From an uncultured Spirochaetaceae bacterium (lineage in GTDB: Bacteria; Spirochaetota; Spirochaetia; Sphaerochaetales; Sphaerochaetaceae): 64,000 bases of DNA. Positions 1 to 8,479 of this stretch are shown here, piece after piece. The translations under genes and the position numbers were made by a program. The stretch's first letter is position 1, and each line of letters begins with the position of its first letter. The stretch spans positions 1-64,000 of the forward strand of contig CALXOH010000018.1 of assembly GCA_944389975.1 (NCBI GenBank), given 5' to 3'. The notes under the pieces are model-generated. The model was not told the origin of the DNA and ran no database searches. It saw only the letters and a list, made by a program, of their open reading frames with translations.

Positions 1-1
1 T

Positions 2-91
2 GAGGAATACATTGAGTACTACAACAATGAAAGGATACAGATGAAACTAGGCTACCTTCCTCCATTGATTTTCAGAGAGAAGATAGCCTAA
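2..91 (+). CDS. IS3-family transposase, C-terminal end (partial)
   Basis: Only the last 29 codons are in the window, ending at TAA 89-91; the rest lies off the left edge. The visible peptide contains YNNERIQMKLGYLPP, which matches the conserved tail of IS3/IS150-type OrfB transposases after the last catalytic Glu of the rve (DDE) domain. The catalytic triad cannot be seen, so activity cannot be judged. I could not assign the right terminal inverted repeat with confidence. The element end should lie within the next roughly 60 bases. Confidence 0.8.
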   Translation, partial: EEYIEYYNNERIQMKLGYLPPLIFREKIA

Positions 92-434
92 GCTTATTTC
101 AGGTCCAGCTTTGAGGGTTCACCTCACTTACACCTGCGCTTTTTTCGCACTCAGTATTCAATTCACCTGTTGCAGAAGCCACCATACTCCTTTCATCCCA
201 CATGCCATATAGAGTGCGATCTACCCGGGGAAAAACGATGTGATAAGGACTCTTATGGACGTATCGCGAGCGGCGATCGAAAGCGGAAAACGCGACAGCG
301 TCATCGCAATCTACGCAGAAGAGTACATGCCTCTGGAAAACAGAACTATCAGTACAAGTCCACGCTACACTTATTACCTAACAGCTATTCTGATTGCACG
401 GAATGTATACTACAAGCAAAGGTAAAAAGTCATT
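92..434. other. Intergenic stretch without a convincing gene
   Basis: Roughly 340 bases between the transposase end and the first ATPase promoter. It should contain the right end of the insertion sequence. A 61-codon open frame at 240-425 (+) has no recognisable domain and no Shine-Dalgarno, and overlaps another open frame at 170-442. I treat both as non-coding or as remnants. Confidence 0.4.
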
Positions 435-475
435 TTTCATGAAATTCAGCTTTTTAAAAATCATTTTTCATGAAA
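435..475. repeat. Two TTTCATGAAA palindromes upstream of ATPase 1
   Basis: The perfect 10-bp palindrome TTTCATGAAA occurs at 435-444 and 466-475, each inside a longer direct repeat (TCATTTTTCATGAAATT). The copies start 31 bp apart, about three helical turns, so they would face the same side of the DNA. The second ends 5 bp before the -35 hexamer. This is the layout of a paired operator for a dimeric regulator. The binding protein is unknown; the ATPase itself, which has a winged-helix segment, is a candidate. Confidence 0.7.
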
Positions 476-480
476 TTTGA

Positions 481-509
481 TTGCTAGTATTCGGATTTCA
501 GTTTACGCT
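481..509 (+). promoter_or_regulatory. Predicted promoter of ATPase 1 (leaderless)
   Basis: TTGCTA at 481-486, a 17-bp spacer, TACGCT at 504-509, then 6 nt to ATG 516. Transcription would start at or next to the start codon. No Shine-Dalgarno is present. Confidence 0.55.
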
Positions 510-515
510 ACCTGT

Positions 516-1688
516 ATGCGATACATAAAAAGAATACTGGACATCAATCGTGATCTTAACAGGAAATCCCAATTCCTTTTCGGCCCCAGACAAACGGGGA
601 AGACCTCATGGATAAGAGAAGAATTGGATGGTGTGCGTTACCGTTTCAACCTGCTTGATAAAAAACTGGTCAAGGCTTTGGAGAACGATCCGGCACTATT
701 TGGTGGTATGCTGAAAAGGGAAGGTATCGAGAGCGGACTGGTCGTTGTCGATGAAATACAAAAACTTCCATTACTTTTGGATGAGGTTCACAATCTGATC
801 GAAACAACAGACATCAGGTTCCTTCTGACAGGTTCCAGTGCAAGGAGACTCAGGGAGCAAGGAACAAACCTTCTTGGCGGCAGAGCTGGCAAGAAAGAGA
901 TGTTCCCCCTCGTATGGCCCGAGATCAGAGGGGATGAACCGGAACTTGATTCAATTTTCAAGACAGGGCTCCTTCCTTCAATATATCTCTCAGATGATCC
1001 AGATACAGATATCTACGATTATGTGCAACTCTTTCTAAATGAGGAAATACAAGCAGAAGGACTTGTAAGAAACCTCCCTTCATTTGAACGCTTTCTTGAA
1101 GTCGCAGCATTGGGCAACAGCGAAATACTTAACTATGAGAACATATCCAAAGATGTTGGTGTCAGCCGATCTGCCGTCATCAGCTGGTTCCAGATTCTCT
1201 ATGACACCCTGATTGCCTTTGAGCTTCCCGCATACGGCAAGACCAAGAAACGCAAAGCATATGCATCATCCAAATTCTACATGTTCGATCTTGGTGTCAT
1301 ACGTCATCTTCTCGGATTTGAGAAGATCGAAGCAGGCAGCACTGAATACGGAAAATTCTTTGAGACGTATATTGCAATGGAAATGCGGGCATACATCGGA
1401 TATAGATTGAGACCGAAAATCAACAACACACCTTTGTGTTATTGGCGTAGCCTTTCTGGATTCGAGGTCGATTTCATCCTTATGGAGAAAGTCGCCATCG
1501 AGACAAAAACGACGCGCCGACATACATCAAGGGATCTAAAGGGCCTCAAGGCACTGAAGGAAGAAGGGCTTTTCTCCCGATACATCCTTGTGTGCAATGA
1601 AGATTATGCCCAGATGACGGATGATGGCATAGAGATAGTGCCATGGCAACAGTTCCTTGAAGAGCTCTGGAATGGGAAAATCTTATAA
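516..1688 (+). CDS. AAA family ATPase with DUF4143 (ATPase 1)
   Basis: A 390-residue predicted ATP-binding protein of the AAA_14/DUF4143 class. Walker A is GPRQTGKTS near residues 23-31, Walker B is VVVDEIQ near 77-83, and a sensor-like FLLTGSSARR follows. A winged-helix-like segment (ISKDVGVSRSAVISWF) sits mid-protein. The C-terminus has a PD-(D/E)xK-like core (FEVDF followed by AIETK). The family is widespread in gut bacteria and its cellular role is unsettled; proposals include DNA transactions and defence. I start it at ATG 516 rather than at the in-frame codon 477 because a promoter ends 6 nt upstream and the conserved N-terminus begins there. It is close in sequence to the broken copy at 21132-22301. 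Confidence 0.88.
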   Translation: MRYIKRILDINRDLNRKSQFLFGPRQTGKTSWIREELDGVRYRFNLLDKKLVKALENDPALFGGMLKREGIESGLVVVDEIQKLPLLLDEVHNLIETTDIRFLLTGSSARRLREQGTNLLGGRAGKKEMFPLVWPEIRGDEPELDSIFKTGLLPSIYLSDDPDTDIYDYVQLFLNEEIQAEGLVRNLPSFERFLEVAALGNSEILNYENISKDVGVSRSAVISWFQILYDTLIAFELPAYGKTKKRKAYASSKFYMFDLGVIRHLLGFEKIEAGSTEYGKFFETYIAMEMRAYIGYRLRPKINNTPLCYWRSLSGFEVDFILMEKVAIETKTTRRHTSRDLKGLKALKEEGLFSRYILVCNEDYAQMTDDGIEIVPWQQFLEELWNGKIL

Positions 1689-1749
1689 AGAACAAAGGCC
1701 CTTGTCCATCTCTGACCAAAGGCCAAAACACATACTTATTTAAAAGAAC

Positions 1750-2661
1750 TTACAATGCAGCAATCAAGCTTCCGGAAAATTGAGGAGCATTAAATGAATC
1801 AATGGCATCCTTTGTAAGTGAAATGTCATCATACTTGGCACTTACCAAAGTATTGTTACCACTATCACCAGGTGTAATGACTACATCTACGCTATAAGTT
1901 TCACTTCCGTCACTCCAAGTTCCGGTGAATGTTGATGTCTCGGAATTATAAGTACAAGTTACAGTCACATCATCAATTGGTATTTCAGTAGTTGCATTAG
2001 ATGTCTTGTATTCTGTTGCAGCAGAAACAACCTCATCGATTATTCCGAAAAGCTTAGCTTCTGAAGTATCATAGGTTCTACCTTCAACGGTTGCATTGGT
2101 AGATGTAAGGGCACAGGATTTATCGAGATTAGCTTCGAGCATTGTCATTGTACTTCCCATGGAAACAATGATATTGCATGTCGTTCCAACGGGGACTGAA
2201 AGCGAAAAGTAACTTTCATCTGCAGACAGTTTTTCATATGTGACATCCGAAGTTCCCGTGATATGGTATGTAACAAGTCCACCAAGTGCAGTTCCATTTT
2301 CTACAGGCTTGAAACTTGCACTATATGAATAGTCATTGATACTGTCAAAATAGTCATATTTAATCGAGCCAAGCTTTATGGAATCTTCACCTACATTGAG
2401 AACGAACTCACCATCACTCGGCTTCGCGCCTTCCGCCAGGCTTTGTTCCATAAAACCATTCAAGAGAACTAGAAGGCTCTCGAAATTGCCAATATAATTG
2501 ATATCAAGTACGCCCTGGCTGAGGGATTCAGAAGTCAATGGAGTGGTGTCCTCTCCTGATTCTCCAGCCGGGGTTTTTCCTTGACTGTCGCACGATGTAG
2601 ATAGAGCGACAACGAATAGCGCAAAGATAAGGAAAAGTGTCCATTTTTTTTTCGTTGACAT
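1750..2661 (-). CDS. Hypothetical lipoprotein
   Basis: 303 residues with a lipoprotein signal: basic start, hydrophobic stretch and lipobox STSC, with the cysteine near residue 24. The rest is rich in Ser, Thr and Asp, probably beta-rich, with repeated short strands and no domain I recognise. A good Shine-Dalgarno (GGAGGTG) sits just before the ATG, and a near-consensus promoter lies upstream at 2689-2718. It is probably an inner- or outer-membrane-anchored periplasmic or surface protein; function unknown. Confidence 0.85.
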   Translation of the reverse strand: MSTKKKWTLFLIFALFVVALSTSCDSQGKTPAGESGEDTTPLTSESLSQGVLDINYIGNFESLLVLLNGFMEQSLAEGAKPSDGEFVLNVGEDSIKLGSIKYDYFDSINDYSYSASFKPVENGTALGGLVTYHITGTSDVTYEKLSADESYFSLSVPVGTTCNIIVSMGSTMTMLEANLDKSCALTSTNATVEGRTYDTSEAKLFGIIDEVVSAATEYKTSNATTEIPIDDVTVTCTYNSETSTFTGTWSDGSETYSVDVVITPGDSGNNTLVSAKYDDISLTKDAIDSFNAPQFSGSLIAAL

Positions 2662-2688
2662 TTTTCACCTCCGTGTGAATTTGTTCAG

Positions 2689-2718
2689 ATTATAGTTGTT
2701 GGAGGTTCATAGCGTCAA
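2689..2718 (-). promoter_or_regulatory. Near-consensus sigma70 promoter of the 2661 lipoprotein
   Basis: On the minus strand TTGACG at 2718-2713, an 18-bp spacer, and TATAAT at 2694-2689. Unlike many genes here, this one has a leader of about 25 nt carrying a Shine-Dalgarno. Confidence 0.7.
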
Positions 2719-2755
2719 GATAACGAACACTTTTAGTTATTTTTGTTCGTTATCT
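2718..2755. repeat. 12-bp perfect inverted repeat at the mutT 3' end
   Basis: AGATAACGAACA at 2718-2729 pairs with TGTTCGTTATCT at 2744-2755, loop 14 nt. It covers the mutT stop codon and touches the -35 of the downstream lipoprotein promoter. It could be a transcript-end hairpin, although no U-run follows on the minus strand, or a regulatory site. Confidence 0.6.
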
Positions 2756-3147
2756 CTATGCTTATTGACGATGTCTGATGCAATTTGCCTGTCCGATGGA
2801 GCAAGATCGTAATCAAGTAGTTTATCTAGCGGGACCATCTCTAGTGTCGTATGCACCGAGAGATGGAAGTTTTGATCGGGTATGTCGATCAGCCTTGACG
2901 TAAGCGTATAGTGCGTGCCTTTGTTTTCGAACTGGCATGAGGAGACTTCGCCATCTTTGACGATGATGTCGACGCCAAGTTCTTCCTTGTATTCCCGCTT
3001 GAGCGTATCCTCAACGCTCTCACCTGTACGGTTCTTTCCTCCGGGGAATTCCCACTTCATCGACAGCGCTCCACCCTCTACCCTTCGCGCAAGGAGCACT
3101 TTCCCGTCCTTTATGTATATTCCAGCAGTAGTAAGCCTTTCGTTCAC
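2737..3147 (-). CDS. NUDIX hydrolase, MutT-like (8-oxo-dGTP diphosphatase type)
   Basis: 136 residues with a complete Nudix box: Gx5E (GKNRTGE), seven residues, then REYKEELGV. The protein would hydrolyse nucleoside diphosphate-X substrates. The overall length and the MKWEFPGGK stretch before the box are typical of MutT enzymes that clear 8-oxo-dGTP, but substrate is not decided by sequence alone. It starts with GTG at 3147, directly after the stop codon of the upstream membrane-protein gene (TGAGTG). It is the last gene of a three-gene minus-strand operon with the Nnr-type repair gene, so both would be metabolite-repair functions. Confidence 0.88.
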   Translation of the reverse strand: MNERLTTAGIYIKDGKVLLARRVEGGALSMKWEFPGGKNRTGESVEDTLKREYKEELGVDIIVKDGEVSSCQFENKGTHYTLTSRLIDIPDQNFHLSVHTTLEMVPLDKLLDYDLAPSDRQIASDIVNKHRDNEQK

Positions 3148-3495
3148 TCATATGAGTATGAACGAGGGGAAAAGCAAATGCAACAACAAGAAAATCAAAA
3201 TCAAGAGGCGGAAACTTTTAAGATCGAGTGAGTTCCTTGAGACAAGATATGAAAGAAGAAAGAGCGAAAGTGATGGCATAAGGTCGCCGAATACGATCAT
3301 CCCCGGCCAGATCGGAAATAGAAGCTTCAAGATGGCAAGCACAAATAGAATGATCGAAAAGTTCCTTGAACTCTTCTTGTTTTCCGCAATCTTCTTCTTG
3401 TACTCCCTGAATGGAAAAAGGATCTCAAAATCCTCTGAATATGCAAGTAAAAGGAAGAATGCGGATGCAAGGACGTAGAGAAACGACGAAGTCAT
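3148..3495 (-). CDS. Small integral membrane protein
   Basis: 115 residues with about four hydrophobic segments and a charged stretch (REYKKKIAENKK) near residues 29-40. No family recognised. Its start overlaps the stop of the upstream Nnr gene (ATGA), and mutT begins directly after its own stop, so the three are surely co-transcribed and probably translationally coupled. Confidence 0.75.
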   Translation of the reverse strand: MTSSFLYVLASAFFLLLAYSEDFEILFPFREYKKKIAENKKSSRNFSIILFVLAILKLLFPIWPGMIVFGDLMPSLSLFLLSYLVSRNSLDLKSFRLLILIFLLLHLLFPSFILI

Positions 3496-4640
3496 ACCTT
3501 CCCCACCTGATCAATGAGATCGAACGCATCGTAATACCCGAATTTCCCGGACGCAAACTTTCCGGCAATCTGATGATGTATCACACCATTGAGAGCAGCA
3601 TCCAATACATCCTGGTGCGCAAGGTAAAAACCAATTATGCCGGATAACACATCCCCTGAGCCGGCAACTCCCAAGCTCGGGTTCACCCCGTCATATATGT
3701 ACTTCTCAACGCCGTTTGTGATCGTCACCGTCGATGCTTTCAATACGATTACGCACTCAAGTTCGGTTGCTACATCCTCTGGCTTCGCACCCTCCATACC
3801 GAGGTTTTCAAGAAGGTTTTCAAACTCGCCGACGTGTGGGGTGAGGACTGCGCTGGATTTGAACTTGTCTCCCCTTCTGATGAGTTTTATCGCATCTGCG
3901 TCAATCACTTTCCTTCCCTCGATGAAAAGGTAATCGCGAAATCCTTCGTTCCCCCATCCCGGACCGATGACGTAGGAGTCATACTTCATGTCCTTCCCGA
4001 AGTTCCGTTTCATGATGAATGGAGAAAAGAGGGATATCGGAAGAAATGATTTTTCTCCTGTAAATACGCTTACAAGCCCTGCTCCTGCGTGGAACGCAGC
4101 TTCCCCCGCCATCTTCACAGCCCCTGTAAAGTTCTCAGATCCCCCGAAGAGCGCTATATGCCCCCGCACGTTCTTATACGCAGTGCTTGGGAAACCCACT
4201 TTCTTCAGATCTTCATCCTCTAGTAGATGGACATGGCTTTCAACATCATCCTTTTCCCCAAGTAAAACTATCTTCCCGTACTTTCCTCGTCCTTTCGGAT
4301 CGTAGTACTTTCCAAGCAGATGGAAGAAAGCGAAAGTCAGATCGGAATGTGCTAACGAAGATGATGAAGCAAGCGTAACTTTCATCGCGCTTTCAGGAAC
4401 GGATATATCGAAAACCCTACTCCCGCTTCCATCTATCACGACTTCAGCGTCAGCACCACTTTCGTAGACCCTTGCGTTTCCATCGAGTTCGAGTATTTTC
4501 TTTGCAACATCCCCTTCAAAACCGTCTCCTATGATCAGATGAGGATGCTTCGGAGAGAGGTATGAAAGTATTTCCCTTGCAAGCGGAAGAACATCCTCTT
4601 CGCCATATCCAGTGCTGTAACCATCGACCAAGCTTTTCAT
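3492..4640 (-). CDS. nnr: ADP/ATP-dependent NAD(P)H-hydrate dehydratase with degenerate epimerase domain
   Basis: 382 residues. The C-terminal half is a YjeF-type carbohydrate-kinase fold: GHIALFGGSENFTGA, VIGPGWG, ADAIKLI, LTPHVGEFENLL, and the catalytic GVAGSGDVLSG. It would repair damaged NAD(P)H hydrate. The N-terminal part (about 150 residues) sits where bifunctional Nnr proteins carry the NAD(P)HX epimerase. It keeps the opening MKSLVDGYS but is short and lacks recognisable catalytic motifs. I choose ATG 4640, not 4733, because a promoter (TTGTCA-17-TATCCT) ends 7 nt before it, giving a leaderless mRNA. It is divergent from the TPP riboswitch of the thiamine operon. Confidence 0.82.
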   Translation of the reverse strand: MKSLVDGYSTGYGEEDVLPLAREILSYLSPKHPHLIIGDGFEGDVAKKILELDGNARVYESGADAEVVIDGSGSRVFDISVPESAMKVTLASSSSLAHSDLTFAFFHLLGKYYDPKGRGKYGKIVLLGEKDDVESHVHLLEDEDLKKVGFPSTAYKNVRGHIALFGGSENFTGAVKMAGEAAFHAGAGLVSVFTGEKSFLPISLFSPFIMKRNFGKDMKYDSYVIGPGWGNEGFRDYLFIEGRKVIDADAIKLIRRGDKFKSSAVLTPHVGEFENLLENLGMEGAKPEDVATELECVIVLKASTVTITNGVEKYIYDGVNPSLGVAGSGDVLSGIIGFYLAHQDVLDAALNGVIHHQIAGKFASGKFGYYDAFDLIDQVGKV

Positions 4641-4647
4641 CAAAATG

Positions 4648-4676
4648 AGGATAAGTCTTTTAAGATAAACTGACAA
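4648..4676 (-). promoter_or_regulatory. Promoter of nnr operon (leaderless)
   Basis: Minus strand: TTGTCA at 4676-4671, 17-bp spacer, TATCCT at 4653-4648, then 7 nt to the ATG at 4640. No Shine-Dalgarno is present. This fixes the start codon and is one of the clearest leaderless signatures in the window. Confidence 0.65.
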
Positions 4677-4737
4677 CAAACGAAAACGGGCATTGTCCGA
4701 GGTGGGCACTTGGCTATACAATCTAGCTATCAAATAC

Positions 4738-4808
4738 GTCCAGGGGTGGCCTTGAGGCCTGAGATCATACCCGACCTGATCTGGGTAATGCCAGCGTAGG
4801 TAAGGATA
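4738..4808 (+). promoter_or_regulatory. TPP riboswitch (THI element)
   Basis: The conserved thi-box segments are all present: GGGGTG, GCCTGAGA, ACCCGACCTGATCTGG and GTAATGCCAGCGTAGG. The aptamer lies about 50 nt before thiB. Its ligand is thiamine pyrophosphate and it should repress the importer genes when TPP is plentiful. The bases between the aptamer and thiB (AAACCAAAGGAG) include the ribosome binding site, so control of translation is plausible; no obvious U-rich terminator is seen. Confidence 0.95.
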
Positions 4809-4856
4809 AAGCGAAAAACCCCAAAGACAGGAAAGAAAACCAAAGGAGAAAAGGAA

Positions 4857-5864
4857 ATGAAAAAATTATTTTTCGCACTATGCGTTCTGCTACTCCCTCT
4901 TTCCATCTTTGCACAGGCAGAGAGCGAGAATGACGGAAACTCAGTGACAGTCTACGCTTACGATGTATTCACAGGCGAATGGGGAGCGGGCCCCGAGCTC
5001 ATCCCGCTCTTTGAGGAAGAGACCGGAATCAAAGTAAACCTCATCACCGCAGGGGGTGCAACCGAGATGCTCTCACGCGTCATTGCAGAAGGGGAAGGGA
5101 CGGAAGCTGACGTCGTACTCGGGATATCGGATGACATGGCGGATAAAGCGTATGATGCCGACATCTTCGCGCCGTACGAATCAAAATACCTCTCAGAGAT
5201 CGACGACGAGTTGGAGTTCGACAAAGAGCACAGGCTTCTTCCTTTCGACTGGGGTGCATACGCATTCGTATTCGACACAGAAAGCGGAATAACGCCACCC
5301 GGGAGTCTTGGGGATCTGACAAAAAGCGAATACAAAGACAATTTGATACTCGTTGATCCGAGGACAAGCGACGTGGGCCTCGGCCTTCTGCTCTGGAGCC
5401 ATGAAGTATTCGGAGACGAGTACCTTTCGTGGTGGAAGGAAGTTTCAAAGAACGCACTTACGATCGCTGACGGATGGTCGAGTGCATACGGACTCTTTAC
5501 GGAGGGGGAGGCACCGATAGTACTTTCCTACACCACAAGTCCCGTATACCACGTCATGAATGAAAATTCGACACGCTACAAGGCCCTTGTATTCCCCGAG
5601 GGGCACCACGGGACCATCGAGGGGATAGGAATAAGCAAATATGCAAAGAACAGGGAAAACGCTGAAGCGTTCGTGGACTTCATTCTCTCAGAGGGGCAGG
5701 CTACGATGGCAGTCAAGAACTCGATGTATCCTGCAAACGGAAACACGGAGCTTCCCGATGCATACGAGTACGCACCACTACCTGAAAAGCTTCTAAGGAC
5801 CACGGACGAAGAAATGGCGGCAAAGGATGATATGCTAGACTCGTGGGCCGAAGCGATGATCTGA
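4857..5864 (+). CDS. thiB: Thiamine ABC transporter, periplasmic substrate-binding protein
   Basis: 335 residues. An N-terminal signal peptide (MKKLFFALCVLLLPLSIFAQA) precedes a mature protein with the TbpA/ThiB family features: VTVYAYDVFTGEWGAG at the start, FEEETGIKVNLI, and the FDWGAYAFVFD and DPRTSDVGLGLL stretches that line the thiamine pocket. It binds thiamine or TPP in the periplasm and delivers it to ThiP. It is the first gene of a three-gene operon under the TPP riboswitch, with a purine-rich AAGGAGAAAAGGAA leader as ribosome binding site. Confidence 0.95.
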   Translation: MKKLFFALCVLLLPLSIFAQAESENDGNSVTVYAYDVFTGEWGAGPELIPLFEEETGIKVNLITAGGATEMLSRVIAEGEGTEADVVLGISDDMADKAYDADIFAPYESKYLSEIDDELEFDKEHRLLPFDWGAYAFVFDTESGITPPGSLGDLTKSEYKDNLILVDPRTSDVGLGLLLWSHEVFGDEYLSWWKEVSKNALTIADGWSSAYGLFTEGEAPIVLSYTTSPVYHVMNENSTRYKALVFPEGHHGTIEGIGISKYAKNRENAEAFVDFILSEGQATMAVKNSMYPANGNTELPDAYEYAPLPEKLLRTTDEEMAAKDDMLDSWAEAMI

Positions 5865-5874
5865 GGGGACCCGG

Positions 5875-7488
5875 ATGATAGGAGGAAAAGCAAAAATATT
5901 TTATCTGAAGCTCTCGCTTTTTGCGCTTCTATTGCTTCTTTTTCTATTCATCATCCCTCTTTCGATGACACTCTCCCGCGCGCTGACATCCGCGGGGGAT
6001 GTGTTCTCATCCGCATACACATACCGCGTACTCTCATTCACCCTGTTTGAAAGCTTTCTCTCGGCTTTGATATCCGTACTCTTGTCTCTTCCTTTCGCAT
6101 ACTTCTGGTCCCACCACAAGTTCTTCATGCGCTCATTCGTGCTCTCGCTATCGACGCTATCCTTCACAATCCCTTCGATTCTTGTAGTGCTTGGCTTTGT
6201 AATCTTCTACGGAAGAAGCGGAGTCCTGAGCGATGTTCTGTCCCAGCTTCTCGGAAGGGAAGTGAAAGTCAAAGTGCTCTACTCGTTCTTCGCGATAATA
6301 TTTGCCCATGTATACCTCAACCTCCCGGTCGCGTTCAATCTGATAGCAAACGGATGGGAGAAGATAGACCCGATCTACGAAGAGTCGTCATATTCCCTGG
6401 GAAGGGGGAAGATGAGGACTTTTATTTCGGTCACACTACCCATGCTCAAAAAAGAGATATTGTCTGCATTCATCCTGATATTCTTCTTCTGCTTCACTTC
6501 GTTTTCAATCGTACTGGTACTCGGTGGATCCCCGAAGTTCTCAACGCTCGAAGTGGAGATCTACAGGAGGGTGCACGTGTCACTTGAACTGGATGAAGCA
6601 AGCGCGTTTGCACTCTTCAATTTCCTCGTGACGCTCGTAATACTCCTCGTATCCGGGAAAATCGGGAGGATGGGGAGAGAAAAACGCATGGCAGGAGGAA
6701 TGGCGAAGCTTGAAAAGCTCGAAGGAAAGAAGAAGCTTGTTGCAATTGCACTTGTTTTACTGATGCTGCTATTCATCCTTCCACCGCTCTTGTCGATTCC
6801 TTACAGGTCGCTTGTAGATAGAAACGGAGAGTTCTCCCTTTCTTCCTGGGAGAAGATATTCTCACGCTCCCAGATGAGCGTATCAATCGTAAACTCACTT
6901 CTGATCGCGCTATCCGCAGCGCTGTTCTCAGCATACTTAGGGGAAACCCTCGCGCTCTTTTCAGCGCGGACTGGATCAAGGATCGTACCGCTCTTTGCAA
7001 CACTTCCGCTTGCAACGGGGAGTGCAACCCTCGGACTCGGGATGAACATAGTTCAACGAAGCCTGATGCCACAAAGCCTCGTGGCAAGCTATCTGATGGT
7101 GACATTGATGCATCTGATGATAACAATCCCGTTCTCAATCAGAACGATACTACCCGGAGCTGCTCTTCTAGGGGAGGAGAAGACTCTTTCATCGTACACC
7201 CTCGGGAAATCGTACTTCACTACGTTCGCTTCGATCGAACATCCCCTGCTCTCCTCATACAGGAGAAAAGCGTTCCTATTCGCGTTTGCTCTCTCGCTGG
7301 GGGAAGTGAATGCTACGATGACGCTGTCATCGGGCAAAGTCACCACCCTACCCGTGTTGCTATATAATCTCATTGGAAGTTATGACTACCAGGGTGCCAG
7401 CGCACTTGGCACCGTACTGCTTCTTCTGGCATTCATGGTCTTTTTCATCCTTGGCGCCGGAAGGAAGGGGAAAGCTGATGTTACTTGA
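5875..7488 (+). CDS. thiP: Thiamine ABC transporter permease
   Basis: 537 residues of a double-length binding-protein-dependent permease with about 12 membrane helices in two homologous halves, the second starting near residue 280. Each half has an EAA-like loop (EESSYSLGRGKMRTF in the first, GEEKTLSSYTLGKSYF in the second). This is the usual architecture of ThiP. It follows thiB by 10 nt with a GAGGGGA ribosome binding site and overlaps thiQ by 11 nt, so it is translationally coupled. Confidence 0.93.
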   Translation: MIGGKAKIFYLKLSLFALLLLLFLFIIPLSMTLSRALTSAGDVFSSAYTYRVLSFTLFESFLSALISVLLSLPFAYFWSHHKFFMRSFVLSLSTLSFTIPSILVVLGFVIFYGRSGVLSDVLSQLLGREVKVKVLYSFFAIIFAHVYLNLPVAFNLIANGWEKIDPIYEESSYSLGRGKMRTFISVTLPMLKKEILSAFILIFFFCFTSFSIVLVLGGSPKFSTLEVEIYRRVHVSLELDEASAFALFNFLVTLVILLVSGKIGRMGREKRMAGGMAKLEKLEGKKKLVAIALVLLMLLFILPPLLSIPYRSLVDRNGEFSLSSWEKIFSRSQMSVSIVNSLLIALSAALFSAYLGETLALFSARTGSRIVPLFATLPLATGSATLGLGMNIVQRSLMPQSLVASYLMVTLMHLMITIPFSIRTILPGAALLGEEKTLSSYTLGKSYFTTFASIEHPLLSSYRRKAFLFAFALSLGEVNATMTLSSGKVTTLPVLLYNLIGSYDYQGASALGTVLLLLAFMVFFILGAGRKGKADVT

Positions 7489-8449
7489 AATTGATGGAAT
7501 AAGAAAAAGCTACAAGGACTTTTCACTCGAGGCATCATTTTCTGTCGAAGAGGGCGAATTCATCTCGATCCTCGGGCCGTCGGGGTGTGGGAAAAGCACG
7601 CTGCTTGCCTTGATTGCCGGGCTTGAGAAACCAGATGCAGGGCGCGTGGTACTTGACGGAAAGGAAATCACCGGGATGGAGATACAGAAAAGGGGCATAG
7701 GCATAGTCTTCCAAAGCTATGCGCTCTTTGAGAACATGTCGGTCGGAAAGAACATCACGTATGCAATGGATAAGAAGAAGAGCGGGAAAGAGAAGAAGGA
7801 GGGAATGCTTGCGCTCCTGGCACTCGTAGGTCTCAAGGGATATGAGAAAAGGAACGTTTCATCCTTATCCGGAGGGGAGGCGCAGCGCGTTGCACTTGCC
7901 CGTTCCCTTGCAGCGGAACCCCGGATGCTTCTTCTCGATGAACCGCTATCTGCACTCGATGCCCCGATGCGTCGCAGGCTGAGGGGGAAGATCCGGGACA
8001 TCCACGACAGACTTGGCATTACGATAATCCACGTGACTCACGACAGGGAGGAAGCGTACGCGGTAAGCGACAGGATGATCGTGATGAACGCAGGGAAGAT
8101 CGAGGGGATCGGAAGAGCTGAAGAGATGTACAAACGCCCGGACACCCCGTTTCTCGCATCATTTCTGGGGGAAGGTACGTTCTTGTCCAAAAAGAGCGTT
8201 TCTGAGGGCGACGGGTACTACTTCTTCCGCCCCGAGTCGGTACTTATAAGCGAGAACGAAGGTACGGACGCGGGTTCCACGTACCTTGTACTTAAGAATG
8301 CAAAGGTCATGGGAATCGAATTCCAAGGCTCGTCTTACTCGGTGAAACTCAACTACAACGGAGAGATGGTGACCGCGCTATCGAATACAAGACCCAGAAA
8401 AGAGTATGTGAACCTGATGATAATGCGGAACTTTTTGAACATATTCTGA
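7478..8449 (+). CDS. thiQ: Thiamine ABC transporter ATP-binding protein
   Basis: 323 residues. Walker A GPSGCGKST, Q-loop FQSYALF, signature LSGGEAQRVALARSL, Walker B LLLDEPLSALD and switch HVTHD are intact. A C-terminal TOBE-like extension makes it longer than E. coli ThiQ (about 230 residues) and more like the Fe3+/polyamine type of importer ATPase. The operon and riboswitch decide for thiamine. I start it at ATG 7478 inside the end of thiP; the in-frame codon at 7373 would overlap thiP by more than 100 nt and lacks a ribosome binding site. Confidence 0.92.
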   Translation: MLLEIDGIRKSYKDFSLEASFSVEEGEFISILGPSGCGKSTLLALIAGLEKPDAGRVVLDGKEITGMEIQKRGIGIVFQSYALFENMSVGKNITYAMDKKKSGKEKKEGMLALLALVGLKGYEKRNVSSLSGGEAQRVALARSLAAEPRMLLLDEPLSALDAPMRRRLRGKIRDIHDRLGITIIHVTHDREEAYAVSDRMIVMNAGKIEGIGRAEEMYKRPDTPFLASFLGEGTFLSKKSVSEGDGYYFFRPESVLISENEGTDAGSTYLVLKNAKVMGIEFQGSSYSVKLNYNGEMVTALSNTRPRKEYVNLMIMRNFLNIF

Positions 8450-8479
8450 CCCGGATGCACTTCTTGTTACGGAGGAAAG

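Noticed and set aside
240-425. 61-codon ORF as a real small gene
   Set aside because: No ribosome binding site, promoter or domain; it overlaps another frame and lies in the boundary region of an insertion sequence.
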